This document shows positions 1 to 9,252 of a DNA stretch of 64,000 nucleotides, piece after piece; within the stretch, counting starts at the first letter, position 1; each line of letters opens with the position of its first letter. Under the pieces are notes generated by a model. The model did not search any database, was not told the origin of the DNA, and was given only the letters and a program-made list of their open reading frames with translations. Origin of the DNA: an uncultured Candidatus Poseidoniales archaeon (GTDB taxonomy: Archaea; Thermoplasmatota; Poseidoniia; Poseidoniales; Poseidoniaceae); NCBI GenBank assembly GCA_905182715.1, contig CAJJCP010000014.1, forward strand, positions 17,408-81,407, written 5' to 3'. The translations under genes were made by a program, and so were the position numbers.

Positions 1-285
1 TACTTTTTTACCATCGCTTGCCATCCAAGATACTTTCAAAGATGGTGCCCAAATTTGCAGCATGTGGTCTACCGCTGCAGTACCGACAATTATCCCATCT
101 GCACGCGCATATAGAGTAGCATTGATTTTCTGTGAACCGCCCATAAATGGCATATTTATTCCATCATCGGCCAAGAGAGCGCTGACCCATCGGTCAATGC
201 TTGCTAAAAGCAAGCGTGAAGGCCCTTCTTCAGCAGTCCATAACTCATAACCGCGGTCATGCGGGGGGCGTGTTAGGTCTGCCAT
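1..285 (-). CDS. nadC: nicotinate-nucleotide pyrophosphorylase-like protein (NadC family), N-terminal part
   Basis: The reverse strand is open from an ATG at 285 to the window edge, giving the first 95 residues. They resemble the N-terminal alpha/beta domain of quinolinate phosphoribosyltransferase: a helical start, then ARADGIIVGTAAVDHM at about 65-80 and a following VSWMASDGKKV, which matches the NadC pattern of an A-DG--AG segment followed by an acidic DG-x-V turn. The family converts quinolinate and PRPP to nicotinate mononucleotide in NAD synthesis. The catalytic barrel lies outside the window, so related enzymes such as ModD cannot be excluded. The gene is divergent from the CoA-binding gene at 388. 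Confidence 0.62.
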   Translation of the reverse strand, partial: MADLTRPPHDRGYELWTAEEGPSRLLLASIDRWVSALLADDGINMPFMGGSQKINATLYARADGIIVGTAAVDHMLQIWAPSLKVSWMASDGKKV

Positions 286-387
286 GGCGTACGCTGGGGG
301 TTTGGTGTCTTGAAACATATAGATGGGCTACAAGTGATGGTTGTGCCTGTACAAGTTTTGATAAGGAGAAGGTAAGGATTCGATGCT

Positions 388-1089
388 ATGGATTCACGGG
401 ATGAAGGGGATATTGCTCAACTCAAATCGGTTTTATCCTCTGTTGATGTGATTCATATCTATGGCGCCGGCCTCAATACAGAACGTCCTGCCCACTCTGC
501 TGTGATTGAATTGAAACAGCGTGGATGGGCCATTGCCCCAATTCATATCAAGGACGGCGGCGCTACAATTGAAGGATTTCCAATACGTTCTGAACTCGAT
601 GAAGGTCTTCTACCAAAAGTCGTAGTTTTGTTCCTTGCCCCAGAACGCGCCCGGGCTGTTGTTCGTAATCTCATCATCCGATTCTCAAAAGAAGACTTTC
701 CGCTGGTATGGTTTCAGTTGGGTGCGGAAGACGAACAGTCTCGACAAGCACTCGATGAAATGGAAGTGCCGTATATCGAACATGACTGTCTTGTTCGATT
801 TACAGAAAGGCATTCTCTGAAATGTAAATCATCTCCATTACCACAACAATGGTACTTGCAAACTGCGTCAGAAGATGGCGATGGATGTTCAGTATGGAGT
901 GTTCATTCTTCTGCTTCTGCTTCATTGCCTCGCCCGACACAATCACTTGAATGGGTTGGTTCACTTGATGACCTCGCCCAATCGAATCATACCATTCCAC
1001 GGTATATTCGATCCTTGAAAAGCAACGATGAAACCCTCCAAGCGCTTGCCCTTCGTTTGTCTGGACAATTGCTAACAGAAGACAGGTAG
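388..1089 (+). CDS. CoA-binding (Rossmann) domain protein
   Basis: The 233-residue protein has, at about residues 15-140, the layout of the YccU/CoA_binding_2 family: a first beta strand and glycine turn (VIHIYGAGLN), a helix, HIKDGGATIEGFPI where the family carries its phosphate/pantetheine loop, and PLVWFQLGAED followed by a strand ending IEHDCLV, matching the conserved W-Q-G and D-x-C elements. These are presumed CoA or nucleotide sensors of unknown substrate. The roughly 90-residue C-terminal part has no recognisable domain. The stop is 7 bp before the protease gene, suggesting co-transcription. Confidence 0.72.
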   Translation: MDSRDEGDIAQLKSVLSSVDVIHIYGAGLNTERPAHSAVIELKQRGWAIAPIHIKDGGATIEGFPIRSELDEGLLPKVVVLFLAPERARAVVRNLIIRFSKEDFPLVWFQLGAEDEQSRQALDEMEVPYIEHDCLVRFTERHSLKCKSSPLPQQWYLQTASEDGDGCSVWSVHSSASASLPRPTQSLEWVGSLDDLAQSNHTIPRYIRSLKSNDETLQALALRLSGQLLTEDR

Positions 1090-1096
1090 TGCTAAT

Positions 1097-4000
1097 ATGG
1101 ACCAAGTACGACAAGAAAGTATGCGCACTTGTGCCATACTGTTTGTACTGGTATGTTCATTGCTCTCGCCAATGGCAAGCGCATTCTCATCTCCATCTTC
1201 TACACCCCTTGAAACTGGAATGGAAGAAGCGAGAGATGGAGCAATCGTCGCTTCGTATTCTCCAATAATTCAAGCAGCCCTCGCCCAGAAAAGCGACCTC
1301 TCCATTTATTCAGAAACACAATTGGAATCCGCTACCCAGTGGATCGTTATTGCATCAGAGTATGCTGGTAAGCCGGCAAAGGATTTGGCCGGTGCATGGA
1401 TTGTTGATGTCAATCCGTTTGAAGCCCCAAGGCTGTTTTCACAACAAATAGAAAACGGTATAATCGAGGCTGCGTATCCTTTAGTCGAAAACGACATGCA
1501 GCCTCGCTGGGTTCCAAATGACCCAAAATTCTCCGACCAGTGGCATCTTCAGAACACTGGGCAAACCGGAGGGACAAGTGGAGAAGACGTCAACATCACG
1601 GGTGCTTGGAATTCATACAGAGGAACGGGAATTGTCATTGGAATCGTGGATGATGGACTCGACTGGACTCATCCTGATTTGGATAATTATTACGAATCGA
1701 CGCTCGACTACGATTTCTGTGGCGATGATGACGACCCTTCCCCGAGCTCAAACAACGCTCATGGCACAGCCTCTGCGGGAGTTGCGGCAGGCGTTGGCGA
1801 CAACAACATCGGCGTCAGTGGTTCAGCCCCGAAGGCAGGTCTTGCTGGACTGCAATTGATTTCATGCAGTACAACTGATGTTCGCGAAGGAGGGGCATTG
1901 GGGCATGAACGTCAAGATATTGATATCTATTCCAATTCATGGGGCCCGAGCGATAATGGAGAAACTCTTGAAGGGCCCGGTCCACTGATGTTAGCGGCCA
2001 TGCAAAACGATGCCTTGGTTGGAAGGAATGGACTTGGAAACATCATCACATGGGCCGCTGGGAATGGATTAGATGATGATGATAATTCTAATTATGACGG
2101 ATATGCAAACCTTCGTTACACCATTGCAGTAACTGCCGTCGATCACAAAGGCAGACAGTCCTACTACGCTGAACCTGGAGCAAACATCCTCGTTGCCTCG
2201 CCCTCAAATGGCGATGGTGAAAGCATCACTACAACCGACATCGAAGGTTCTGGTGGCTATACGAACAACGATTACACGGATTCCTTTGGGGGGACTTCTT
2301 CAGCAACACCTCTTGTTTCTGGCGTCATTGCTCTAATGCTCGAGGCAAACGCAAACCTGACATGGCGCGATGTTCAACACATCATCGTCCTCACCTCTCG
2401 CAAAAACGATGCTTCCGATTCCTCTTGGGCGGTCAATGGTGCTGGCCATGAGGTGAGTCACAAGTACGGATATGGCGTAATCGACGCTGGTGCGGCTGTT
2501 TCAATGGCAGAAAGTTGGACTTCAGTCGAAGAAGAAATCTCCTTCTCTTCAGGTACAACCACTGTCGATACAGATATTCCCGACAACAGTCCGAACTATA
2601 TCTCAAGCAATACAACAGTCCCCGATGCAATCTTGGTCGAAAACGTCGATATCGTCGTAGATATCCCTCATGACTTCCGCGGTGATCTTGAAATTATCCT
2701 AACAAGCCCATCTGGAACAGAGAGTGTTTTGAGTGAAAAACACGATGATGATAATTCCGATTACAGCAACTGGCGCTTTTCAACCGTGCACAACTGGGAT
2801 GAAGACAGCCGTGGTGACTGGACACTTACCGTCGAAGACCAAGGAAACAATGATGTTGGCTCGTTCGATGATTGGGAATTGATTATTTATGGCACTCAAA
2901 TAAATCTCGATTCTGACGGTGATAATCTCTCTGATACCAACGAGACCGATGTCTATGGCACCGACCCTAATGATATTGACACAGATGACGATACCATCAA
3001 TGACGGTGCGGAAGTGCTGGTGTATGGAACCAATCCGTTGGTTGCAGATACTGATGGTGATGGCTTAACAGATGGAGTCGAGATCAATGTTAATGGAACC
3101 GACCCGTTGGACAATGATACAGATGATGATTTGTTACTTGATGGAGAAGAAGTCTTGCTGTATGGCACCAATCCACTCGTGCCTGACCCTGACAACGATG
3201 GGGATACTTACTACTGGTTCCAAGACTGTAACGATACCAATGCAATGGTCTACCCGGGTGCACTTGAAGTGCTCAACGGCATCGATGATAATTGCGATGG
3301 ACAGTGGGATGAAGGATTCAATGTCACCGATACTGATGGTGATGGGCTTTCGGACTTTGGTGAATTCCACGTCTTCGGCACCAATCTCTCTGAAGCCGAT
3401 ACCGATGGGGATTTCTTGAATGATGGAGAGGAAGTCTTGACCCTCCTCACTGACCCCTTAGTCAAAGACAACGATACTGACATGGATGGTTTCTATTGGT
3501 TTGAAGATTGTAACGATACCAATTCGAGTATTTATCCGGGCGCTCTAGAGCTCTTGGATAACATTGACAACAACTGTGATGGTGAAATCGATGAATCATT
3601 TATCGGGACAGATGCGGATGCGGATGGACTGCTCGATTTAGTTGAATTCCTTGAAATAGGCACCGACCCGTTTGATGATGATACTGACGGTGATGGACTG
3701 AGGGATGGAATTGAAGTTCTATCGACGTTCACCAATCCATTCGTAATTGACCCAGATGCCGACCAGGACGGTTTCCGTTGGTTCCTTGATTGCGATGATA
3801 ATGATTCTGCCCGTTCACCAAATGCTGTCGAAATTTGGAATGGATTAGACGATGATTGTGACGAGGGAATTGACGAAGGTGTTGACAGGAGAGCAGGGGT
3901 AACGCCTGCACCGATGATGCCTAATCTGATCCTTAATGCAACCAACGATACGCTCGAACTTGCCCTCTCGCTCGAATTGGATGATGCTTCATTGCAACGA

Positions 4001-4522
4001 CTCAACCTTAATGTTCAGTGGTATAGGAATCAGACTTTAATCTCTCAAGAACTTTCATTCACTGAACAGCCTCATGATTGTCAAGACAAGAATTCTTCTT
4101 TTTCTCAAGAATTATGCGCCTTAAACGGGACTGTTGGACCGTATGAAATCAAGGCTGTTCTGTTTGATGGCGATTCTTTTATCGAAATTACGTGGATGGT
4201 GAGCTATACCGTGTGGCACCCTCCAGCTCCTGAAGTGGACGAGGAGTTTATCGACATCAATGAAAAAGACAGCGCGTCCGTTCTCCAATCCAATGCTTTG
4301 GTTTTCGCCCTGGGGGGTATAGTCGTGCTACTTTCCATGATATTGATTATCACACGACGTCAAAACTCAACTCCAAAGCCGCAAACACGTCCAATGCAGG
4401 CTCCAGAACGTTTTGTACAACCACCGAAGTACGATGGTGTCCCAGCGGCACCGGAGTTCTCTAAAATGAACCAGTATGTACCTCCATCAAACAATGATTG
4501 GGATTCCAATAAATGGAAGTAA
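1097..4522 (+). CDS. secreted kexin/subtilisin-like serine protease with P domain, calcium-type repeats and C-terminal membrane anchor
   Basis: This is a 1,141-residue S8-family protease predicted to act outside the cell. A signal peptide occupies roughly residues 9-30 (ATG at 1097, or the internal ATG at 1121). The catalytic triad is visible as Asp185 (IVDDGLDW, kexin-like), His222 (NAHGTASAG) and Ser401 (GGTSSATP), with an oxyanion Asn in WAAGNG. A proprotein-convertase P/Homo-B domain covers about 500-598. Residues 600-950 are Asp-rich thrombospondin-3-like repeats (DTDGDGLTDG) alternating with MopE-type DCNDTN / IDDNCDG modules that should bind calcium. A transmembrane helix at about 1066-1088 followed by Arg-Arg ends in a short cytoplasmic tail. 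Likely a cell-surface protease for marine protein degradation. It converges directly on the next gene with no spacer. Confidence 0.9.
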   Translation: MDQVRQESMRTCAILFVLVCSLLSPMASAFSSPSSTPLETGMEEARDGAIVASYSPIIQAALAQKSDLSIYSETQLESATQWIVIASEYAGKPAKDLAGAWIVDVNPFEAPRLFSQQIENGIIEAAYPLVENDMQPRWVPNDPKFSDQWHLQNTGQTGGTSGEDVNITGAWNSYRGTGIVIGIVDDGLDWTHPDLDNYYESTLDYDFCGDDDDPSPSSNNAHGTASAGVAAGVGDNNIGVSGSAPKAGLAGLQLISCSTTDVREGGALGHERQDIDIYSNSWGPSDNGETLEGPGPLMLAAMQNDALVGRNGLGNIITWAAGNGLDDDDNSNYDGYANLRYTIAVTAVDHKGRQSYYAEPGANILVASPSNGDGESITTTDIEGSGGYTNNDYTDSFGGTSSATPLVSGVIALMLEANANLTWRDVQHIIVLTSRKNDASDSSWAVNGAGHEVSHKYGYGVIDAGAAVSMAESWTSVEEEISFSSGTTTVDTDIPDNSPNYISSNTTVPDAILVENVDIVVDIPHDFRGDLEIILTSPSGTESVLSEKHDDDNSDYSNWRFSTVHNWDEDSRGDWTLTVEDQGNNDVGSFDDWELIIYGTQINLDSDGDNLSDTNETDVYGTDPNDIDTDDDTINDGAEVLVYGTNPLVADTDGDGLTDGVEINVNGTDPLDNDTDDDLLLDGEEVLLYGTNPLVPDPDNDGDTYYWFQDCNDTNAMVYPGALEVLNGIDDNCDGQWDEGFNVTDTDGDGLSDFGEFHVFGTNLSEADTDGDFLNDGEEVLTLLTDPLVKDNDTDMDGFYWFEDCNDTNSSIYPGALELLDNIDNNCDGEIDESFIGTDADADGLLDLVEFLEIGTDPFDDDTDGDGLRDGIEVLSTFTNPFVIDPDADQDGFRWFLDCDDNDSARSPNAVEIWNGLDDDCDEGIDEGVDRRAGVTPAPMMPNLILNATNDTLELALSLELDDASLQRLNLNVQWYRNQTLISQELSFTEQPHDCQDKNSSFSQELCALNGTVGPYEIKAVLFDGDSFIEITWMVSYTVWHPPAPEVDEEFIDINEKDSASVLQSNALVFALGGIVVLLSMILIITRRQNSTPKPQTRPMQAPERFVQPPKYDGVPAAPEFSKMNQYVPPSNNDWDSNKWK

Positions 4523-6691
4523 TCACACAGGGTTGGTGATTAGACTCCAGCCGATGAGTCGGCCTTCTGCTGCATCTGCAATGAGATTCAATTGTTTATG
4601 TTCCCCGTTTTCATCCCATGTTCGAGAAATATCAACAGTGACGGCTCCATCGCCACCATCGCCAATTTGTGAAAGGATGGAGCCGATGTCATTACCAGGG
4701 ACTGCAATCAAGTAGCCTACTTGCACGTCACTTTGATACTCGCCAGATGAGGTGAAGAAACGTTCTGGGCCGAATAACACATCATAGCGAGATGAATCTG
4801 AAAACCATGTTTCAACTGTGGTTATATTGTACGTATTTGGGATTGAGTCTCGATTGTAGGCAGTTAAATCTAAGTCGCCTCTTTTGTCATATTGGCAATT
4901 ATCTGCATTTGGTATGCCGGTGAGATTGAATTGTATCCAGCCCGCTTGTTCATCGGATGCAACCCAAGAAAGGTTCCATTGAGATACGGATGATGATGTC
5001 TGTTTGGTCGTACCGCGCCAAATATAGCCGTTTTCTTCTAGTGCTTTCGATGCCCCTGGTGCAATTGTGTTTGGCCAATGATCGAAACAAGCAAGAGCAT
5101 CCTCAAAGGTATGCTGGCGAAGAGTTGAATCATCCGGCATATGGAGGTCATATTCGCCCCATGTTTCCAATTCACTTGACGGACCGAGTTGATTAGCTTG
5201 AGGTTTAGAAGCATATGTCAAACCAAGATCCAATTGTTTTTGTCCCCGGGTCAATGAAGTCTTAGCAAAGGTGTGATGCAATTCCAATTCCCCTTCAGGC
5301 AAGACATAATCGTTCAGTAATTGGGATGCTGGAGAGCAACCCGATTGGCCGGCTTGTGTCTCTGAAATCAAAACATCAACTGTTTGTTTCGCAGCCCAAG
5401 GGTTTCCTTCTTCAACCCACAAATTCATCGTTGCAGAACCTAAACAATAAGCCTCGATATCGTGATGCGTAGCGACAATCTTCCATGCAGGGCTCCCTCC
5501 ATATTCATCAATGCCAATCACGCGCCAATCCCATCCAAGGTTACTCCCTATTGCTCCTTTGTCAATGAGGTCGTTGGCAAATAAATGTTGAATTTCTACA
5601 GGTTGCATCATCAAAGCAAGCCCTGGTGCAAGCGTCTCGAGCCCACCAAGTAAGCCCCCAACTCCGTAACTTACTGCCGTGCCCTGATATTTGCCAATTG
5701 GAGATGGGAGGTCGATTCCCCAATTCAACTCAGTTGCTTTGGTATCTTGATTTCGAAGTTCGATATATTTGGTCGAAGAAAGATCTGCAGTCCCTGAGCC
5801 GGTAATCGCTCCGAATTCACATATGCTCCCTACTGAAAGATGGCGATTTACTCGGAATGGATTCAATGAATTGGTATTGACAGTTTCAACAGCGAGCCAT
5901 TCTGCACCCATTCCTCCGACGACACGTACTGCGCCTAAACGGTCTGTTGAACCGCCTTCATTCACCAATTCACTCGTGCCGCCATCAGTGATGGAAAGAC
6001 TACCCGCGCCACCAAAATCAATGGAGAGTTTACAAATTTCGTCATCTGTTTCAAGTTGGTCCATGACAAGTTCAACAAACCCTTCAGTGGCAAGGAAAGT
6101 TGCCAAGCCGTTTTCATCACCGGTAATCTGGTACTGCATACTGTCGCCGTAGCGAAGTTGTTCAGCAGTAAAAGAATTGAGTTGATTGTCGAGGTAATAA
6201 TATCCACCTGCACCGACGATAACCAAGGTGAGGAGGACTGCTGCGACTTGAGGTTTTCGAATGAGATCTAGAAGTGTGGCAGGGCCTTCGCGGACCTGCT
6301 TTTTCTTAACGTTCGATTTCTTTACACTTACAGATGGTTCTTCGTCAACAAATTCTGCATCCAGTATCTCTGCATCGAGAATACTTCCTTCTTCTGATGA
6401 ATCTTCAACATCAGTAACATCGTGTTTTTTAGCGGGAGTTATTGTATCTTCATCTTCCATCGAAAGTACAATTTCATCTACTGGCTCTACTTCCAGTATC
6501 TTCTCTTCTTTGGGTTTTGAAACGGGTTGAGCCTTTGCTTTAGAGGGTAAGCCAACTTCCTTGTTTGAAAGGCCTGCGTCGAGCAGACGCTCAAGTAAAT
6601 CTGATTTCTTACCACTGGTAGATAAATCGTTAAGGATGCATAATGCTTTGAGTTTTGCAACTGTCAAAGAAGATGTTTGCTCGTCCGACAT
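4523..6691 (-). CDS. SAP-like domain single-pass membrane protein, function unknown
   Basis: The start is placed at the ATG at 6691, eight bases after GGTGAGG; upstream TTG and GTG codons also lie in frame. Counting from the TTG at 6697, residues 10-45 (LTVAKLKALCILNDLSTSGK and following KSDLLERLL) fit a SAP motif, normally a DNA-binding helix pair. An acidic, low-complexity stretch at 50-140 follows, then one transmembrane helix at about 151-168. The remaining roughly 550 residues are probably outside the cell and show no family I recognise. The SAP-like part would be cytoplasmic. Convergent with the protease gene. Confidence 0.7.
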   Translation of the reverse strand: MSDEQTSSLTVAKLKALCILNDLSTSGKKSDLLERLLDAGLSNKEVGLPSKAKAQPVSKPKEEKILEVEPVDEIVLSMEDEDTITPAKKHDVTDVEDSSEEGSILDAEILDAEFVDEEPSVSVKKSNVKKKQVREGPATLLDLIRKPQVAAVLLTLVIVGAGGYYYLDNQLNSFTAEQLRYGDSMQYQITGDENGLATFLATEGFVELVMDQLETDDEICKLSIDFGGAGSLSITDGGTSELVNEGGSTDRLGAVRVVGGMGAEWLAVETVNTNSLNPFRVNRHLSVGSICEFGAITGSGTADLSSTKYIELRNQDTKATELNWGIDLPSPIGKYQGTAVSYGVGGLLGGLETLAPGLALMMQPVEIQHLFANDLIDKGAIGSNLGWDWRVIGIDEYGGSPAWKIVATHHDIEAYCLGSATMNLWVEEGNPWAAKQTVDVLISETQAGQSGCSPASQLLNDYVLPEGELELHHTFAKTSLTRGQKQLDLGLTYASKPQANQLGPSSELETWGEYDLHMPDDSTLRQHTFEDALACFDHWPNTIAPGASKALEENGYIWRGTTKQTSSSVSQWNLSWVASDEQAGWIQFNLTGIPNADNCQYDKRGDLDLTAYNRDSIPNTYNITTVETWFSDSSRYDVLFGPERFFTSSGEYQSDVQVGYLIAVPGNDIGSILSQIGDGGDGAVTVDISRTWDENGEHKQLNLIADAAEGRLIGWSLITNPV

Positions 6692-6788
6692 CACCAAACC
6701 CTCACCTAGGCCTGTCGTCTTTCCCTTTCAAGTATGACCCCATTTATGCCTCATAAAACCCGAGTTTTTGATGCTCGTAGAGGTACGG

Positions 6789-7811
6789 TCAGCCTTCATG
6801 GGGAGTATAAGAGCCATCGGCATTTTGGACATATACTGTTTGCTCATAGGTGCCATCTGGTAATTTCTTGAAGAAATATCCACCTTCCGCCGGTTCGAAA
6901 ATTGCTTCGGAAGAAACAGGTTCTGGTGCGGTTTGAGTGATTTCTTCAACGGGTTCTGCTGGAGTTTGCGCTACTGGAACTTCAACTGCTTCAGGGGGAC
7001 CTGCGCTTGGTGGTCCACCGGTTGGGCCTGCGCTTGGAGGGGCGCCAGTTGGGCCTGCTGCAACACGTGCTCCAGTTAGAGATGCCAAGACTTTGTCTTC
7101 AGTTGACTCATCTCCATTTTCGAGAATACTTTTGACATGGGCTCCGTGCTTTTGAGCCCCGATAAAGGCAAAGGCTGACAGTGAAAGGCAAATAATTCCG
7201 AAGATTCCACCGATCACTTGATTCGGCCACATTTTACCTTTTACGGACATGTCATTGCTCGAAGTTTTGTCGACCTCCCCGCTCGTCTCATTGAAGTATT
7301 GAATAATCACGCAATATTGACCTGGGTCGACGGAAAATTTGAACGTATATTCTTCATCTTCGATCAATGTATCAATTGACTGATATTGATATGCGTGATT
7401 GGTTCCAAGCTTTGCTTCTTCGGTGAAGACTCCGAGATTTTGTTGGCAATTGTTTTGCTTGATTACGTATGCGTCAAGGCGTATCTCCGAATGAGTCGGC
7501 GGAGAGGAGATCAAAACTTCCAGGTGAAGGGGGGCGTCAAACAAATCGTCACCGGGCAAAGAAGGGCCCCAAACGAATCCGATATCTTTCTCCACTGAAT
7601 GGGTGAAGTCGTCATAACCAGCACTGAAAGGCATTGGGAAAAGGGCAAATGTGAACATCAGAACTGCGATACCGAGCCACAAAAAAACATTCCAGCGCGA
7701 TTTTTTTAATTCCTCTTTCCGCTGGTCCAAGGTGAGGATTTCTTCAATTTCCTCTTGGTCGGCATCGGTAGTGATTTTTTCACTAGCAGTCACTGCCTCT
7801 TCATCGGTCAT
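6789..7811 (-). CDS. two-pass membrane protein with Pro/Gly-rich tail, function unknown
   Basis: The 340-residue protein has an acidic N terminus, a transmembrane helix at about 41-60, an external loop of roughly 140 residues with two Cys, a second helix at about 199-218, and a cytoplasmic tail. The tail contains a short repeated AGPTGAPPS/AGPTGGPPS stretch and ends in an aromatic, glycine-containing segment (GGYFFKKLPDGTYEQ) that looks like a small folded repeat. GGGGT lies just upstream of the ATG. No family is recognised. A similar layout (short helix, loop, helix, tail) occurs in the protein at 23235, but I see no clear sequence identity. Confidence 0.65.
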   Translation of the reverse strand: MTDEEAVTASEKITTDADQEEIEEILTLDQRKEELKKSRWNVFLWLGIAVLMFTFALFPMPFSAGYDDFTHSVEKDIGFVWGPSLPGDDLFDAPLHLEVLISSPPTHSEIRLDAYVIKQNNCQQNLGVFTEEAKLGTNHAYQYQSIDTLIEDEEYTFKFSVDPGQYCVIIQYFNETSGEVDKTSSNDMSVKGKMWPNQVIGGIFGIICLSLSAFAFIGAQKHGAHVKSILENGDESTEDKVLASLTGARVAAGPTGAPPSAGPTGGPPSAGPPEAVEVPVAQTPAEPVEEITQTAPEPVSSEAIFEPAEGGYFFKKLPDGTYEQTVYVQNADGSYTPHEG

Positions 7812-7865
7812 ATTTACCCCGATTTCGAGCGAGCACTTGAAAGGCGCGACTGAATCTCGTCAAGT

Positions 7866-9107
7866 ATGGAGGAGAATGGCGTGAAGAGTACAAAGGCGGC
7901 ATCGAATGGTGTTGACCTTCGTATTGCTATACTCTCAAGAGGCCCACGCCTCTACAGCACCCGTCGATTGGTCGAAGAGGCCAGAAAACGTGGATTAGAC
8001 CCTTATGTTGCAGACCCAATGAAGTTTTCATTATTTGTTGCTGATGGAGTGATTGATATTTTACACAACGGTGAGTTATTCGATTTTGATGCTGTAATTC
8101 CTCGCATCGGCCATTCGATTACGAAGCACGGGGTTGCTGTACTCCGTCATCTCGAACAACTCGGAATTTGGACTGCAAATACTGGAACTGGTATTCTTCA
8201 AAGTCGAGATAAACTCCATGCTACGCAAATCCTCGCACGGAACAGAATCCCAGTGCCTCGTACCACCTATGTTCGAGACATCATTGATGTTGAAACTGCG
8301 GTTGATTTTGTCGGTGGCCTTCCAGTTGTCATCAAAGTCACCCAAGGCACGCAAGGACAGGGTGTGTTTTTGCGCCACACAATTCGTGAAGCGCGTAATC
8401 TGGTCCAAGGACTGTTACTCACCGGTCGCTCAATCTTAATTCAAGAATATATTGCTGAATCCCATGGTACAGATGTTCGAGCACTCGTGGTTGGCGACCG
8501 AGTCGTTGCGAGTATGCGCCGTCGCGCCCGTGGAAGAGAATTTAGGAGTAATTATCATCTAAATGGAACGGTTGAAAGCGTAGATCTGCCGAAAGAATTT
8601 GAAGAGGCTGCATGCAGAGCTGCACGAGTCCTTGGGCTGCATATTGCTGGAGTTGATTTACTTGAATCAAGAAATGGCCCGTTGGTCCTCGAAGTGAACT
8701 CGTCCCCTGGACTGGAGGGTATTGAGAAAGCCAGTGGCGTCAATGTTGCTGGAGAAATCATTGATTACGTCACAAGTGAAACTGCTTTTGCAGAAGTCGA
8801 CCTCGACCAGTTACTCCGAACAGTTCCTGGTGCTGGAGTTCTCTCACTTCAAATTCGGAACCATCCGAAATTCGTCGGCCAAACGCTTGCAAGTGTTTTC
8901 AAATCGAATTCCGAAATCCCTGTCTTTGCTCTTTCCCGCGATAACAGTTTATTGTGGAATCCATCAAATGAACTTCAATTGCGATATGAGGATGTACTCA
9001 TTTGTTATGGTGAACTCACAGAACTGAGAACCTCTCTTCGTCAAGCAATGCTCGAAGCACCACTGAAAGACTTCAACGAATCTTCTGCCGAAGGGACAAA
9101 TGCTTGA
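7866..9107 (+). CDS. RimK-like ATP-grasp ligase with C-terminal RCK_C/TrkA_C-like domain
   Basis: Residues about 18-105 form the RimK pre-ATP-grasp domain (IAILSRGPRLYSTRRL; VIPRIGHSITKHG), and about 110-300 the ATP-grasp fold, with VIKVTQGTQGQGV as the ATP loop and VLEVNSSPGLEGIEKASG as the metal/ATP site typical of RimK (S6-glutamate ligases, and LysX/MptN/CofF relatives). Such enzymes add glutamate to a carboxylate. Residues about 325-395 (FVGQTLASVF ... YEDVLICYGELTEL) look like the small C-terminal ligand-binding domain of TrkA, absent from E. coli RimK. GGAGGAG after the ATG could instead serve a GTG start at 7881. The substrate cannot be told from sequence. Confidence 0.85.
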   Translation: MEENGVKSTKAASNGVDLRIAILSRGPRLYSTRRLVEEARKRGLDPYVADPMKFSLFVADGVIDILHNGELFDFDAVIPRIGHSITKHGVAVLRHLEQLGIWTANTGTGILQSRDKLHATQILARNRIPVPRTTYVRDIIDVETAVDFVGGLPVVIKVTQGTQGQGVFLRHTIREARNLVQGLLLTGRSILIQEYIAESHGTDVRALVVGDRVVASMRRRARGREFRSNYHLNGTVESVDLPKEFEEAACRAARVLGLHIAGVDLLESRNGPLVLEVNSSPGLEGIEKASGVNVAGEIIDYVTSETAFAEVDLDQLLRTVPGAGVLSLQIRNHPKFVGQTLASVFKSNSEIPVFALSRDNSLLWNPSNELQLRYEDVLICYGELTELRTSLRQAMLEAPLKDFNESSAEGTNA

Positions 9108-9222
9108 TGCTCGGCTTTCGGCCAGAGGTCGTGTTCTCGATTCATGTTTCAGAGGAACGCGCGGTGGTTTGATATGGGAGTCCGTATTCTTCTCTTCTGC
9201 TCTACGGAGCACGGGATGCACG

Positions 9223-9237
9223 CCCGCCCTAGGCGGG
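9223..9237. other. GC-rich hairpin upstream of the tyrosine recombinase
   Basis: CCCGCC-CTA-GGCGGG is a perfect 6-bp stem with a 3-base loop. It sits 16 bp before the recombinase ATG in the 145-bp gap after the RimK-like gene. A second, looser inverted repeat (TCCGTA ... TACGGA, 9181-9208) lies just before it. These could be a terminator-like or regulatory structure, or a recombinase binding site. Only the symmetry is seen; the role is inference. Confidence 0.35.
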
Positions 9238-9252
9238 AGGCGGTGAACGCCA

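Noticed and set aside
3532-4005. 157-residue reverse ORF within the protease gene, Ser/Pro-rich
   Set aside because: Shadow of the repeated Asp/Gly/Thr codons in the calcium-binding repeats on the forward strand.
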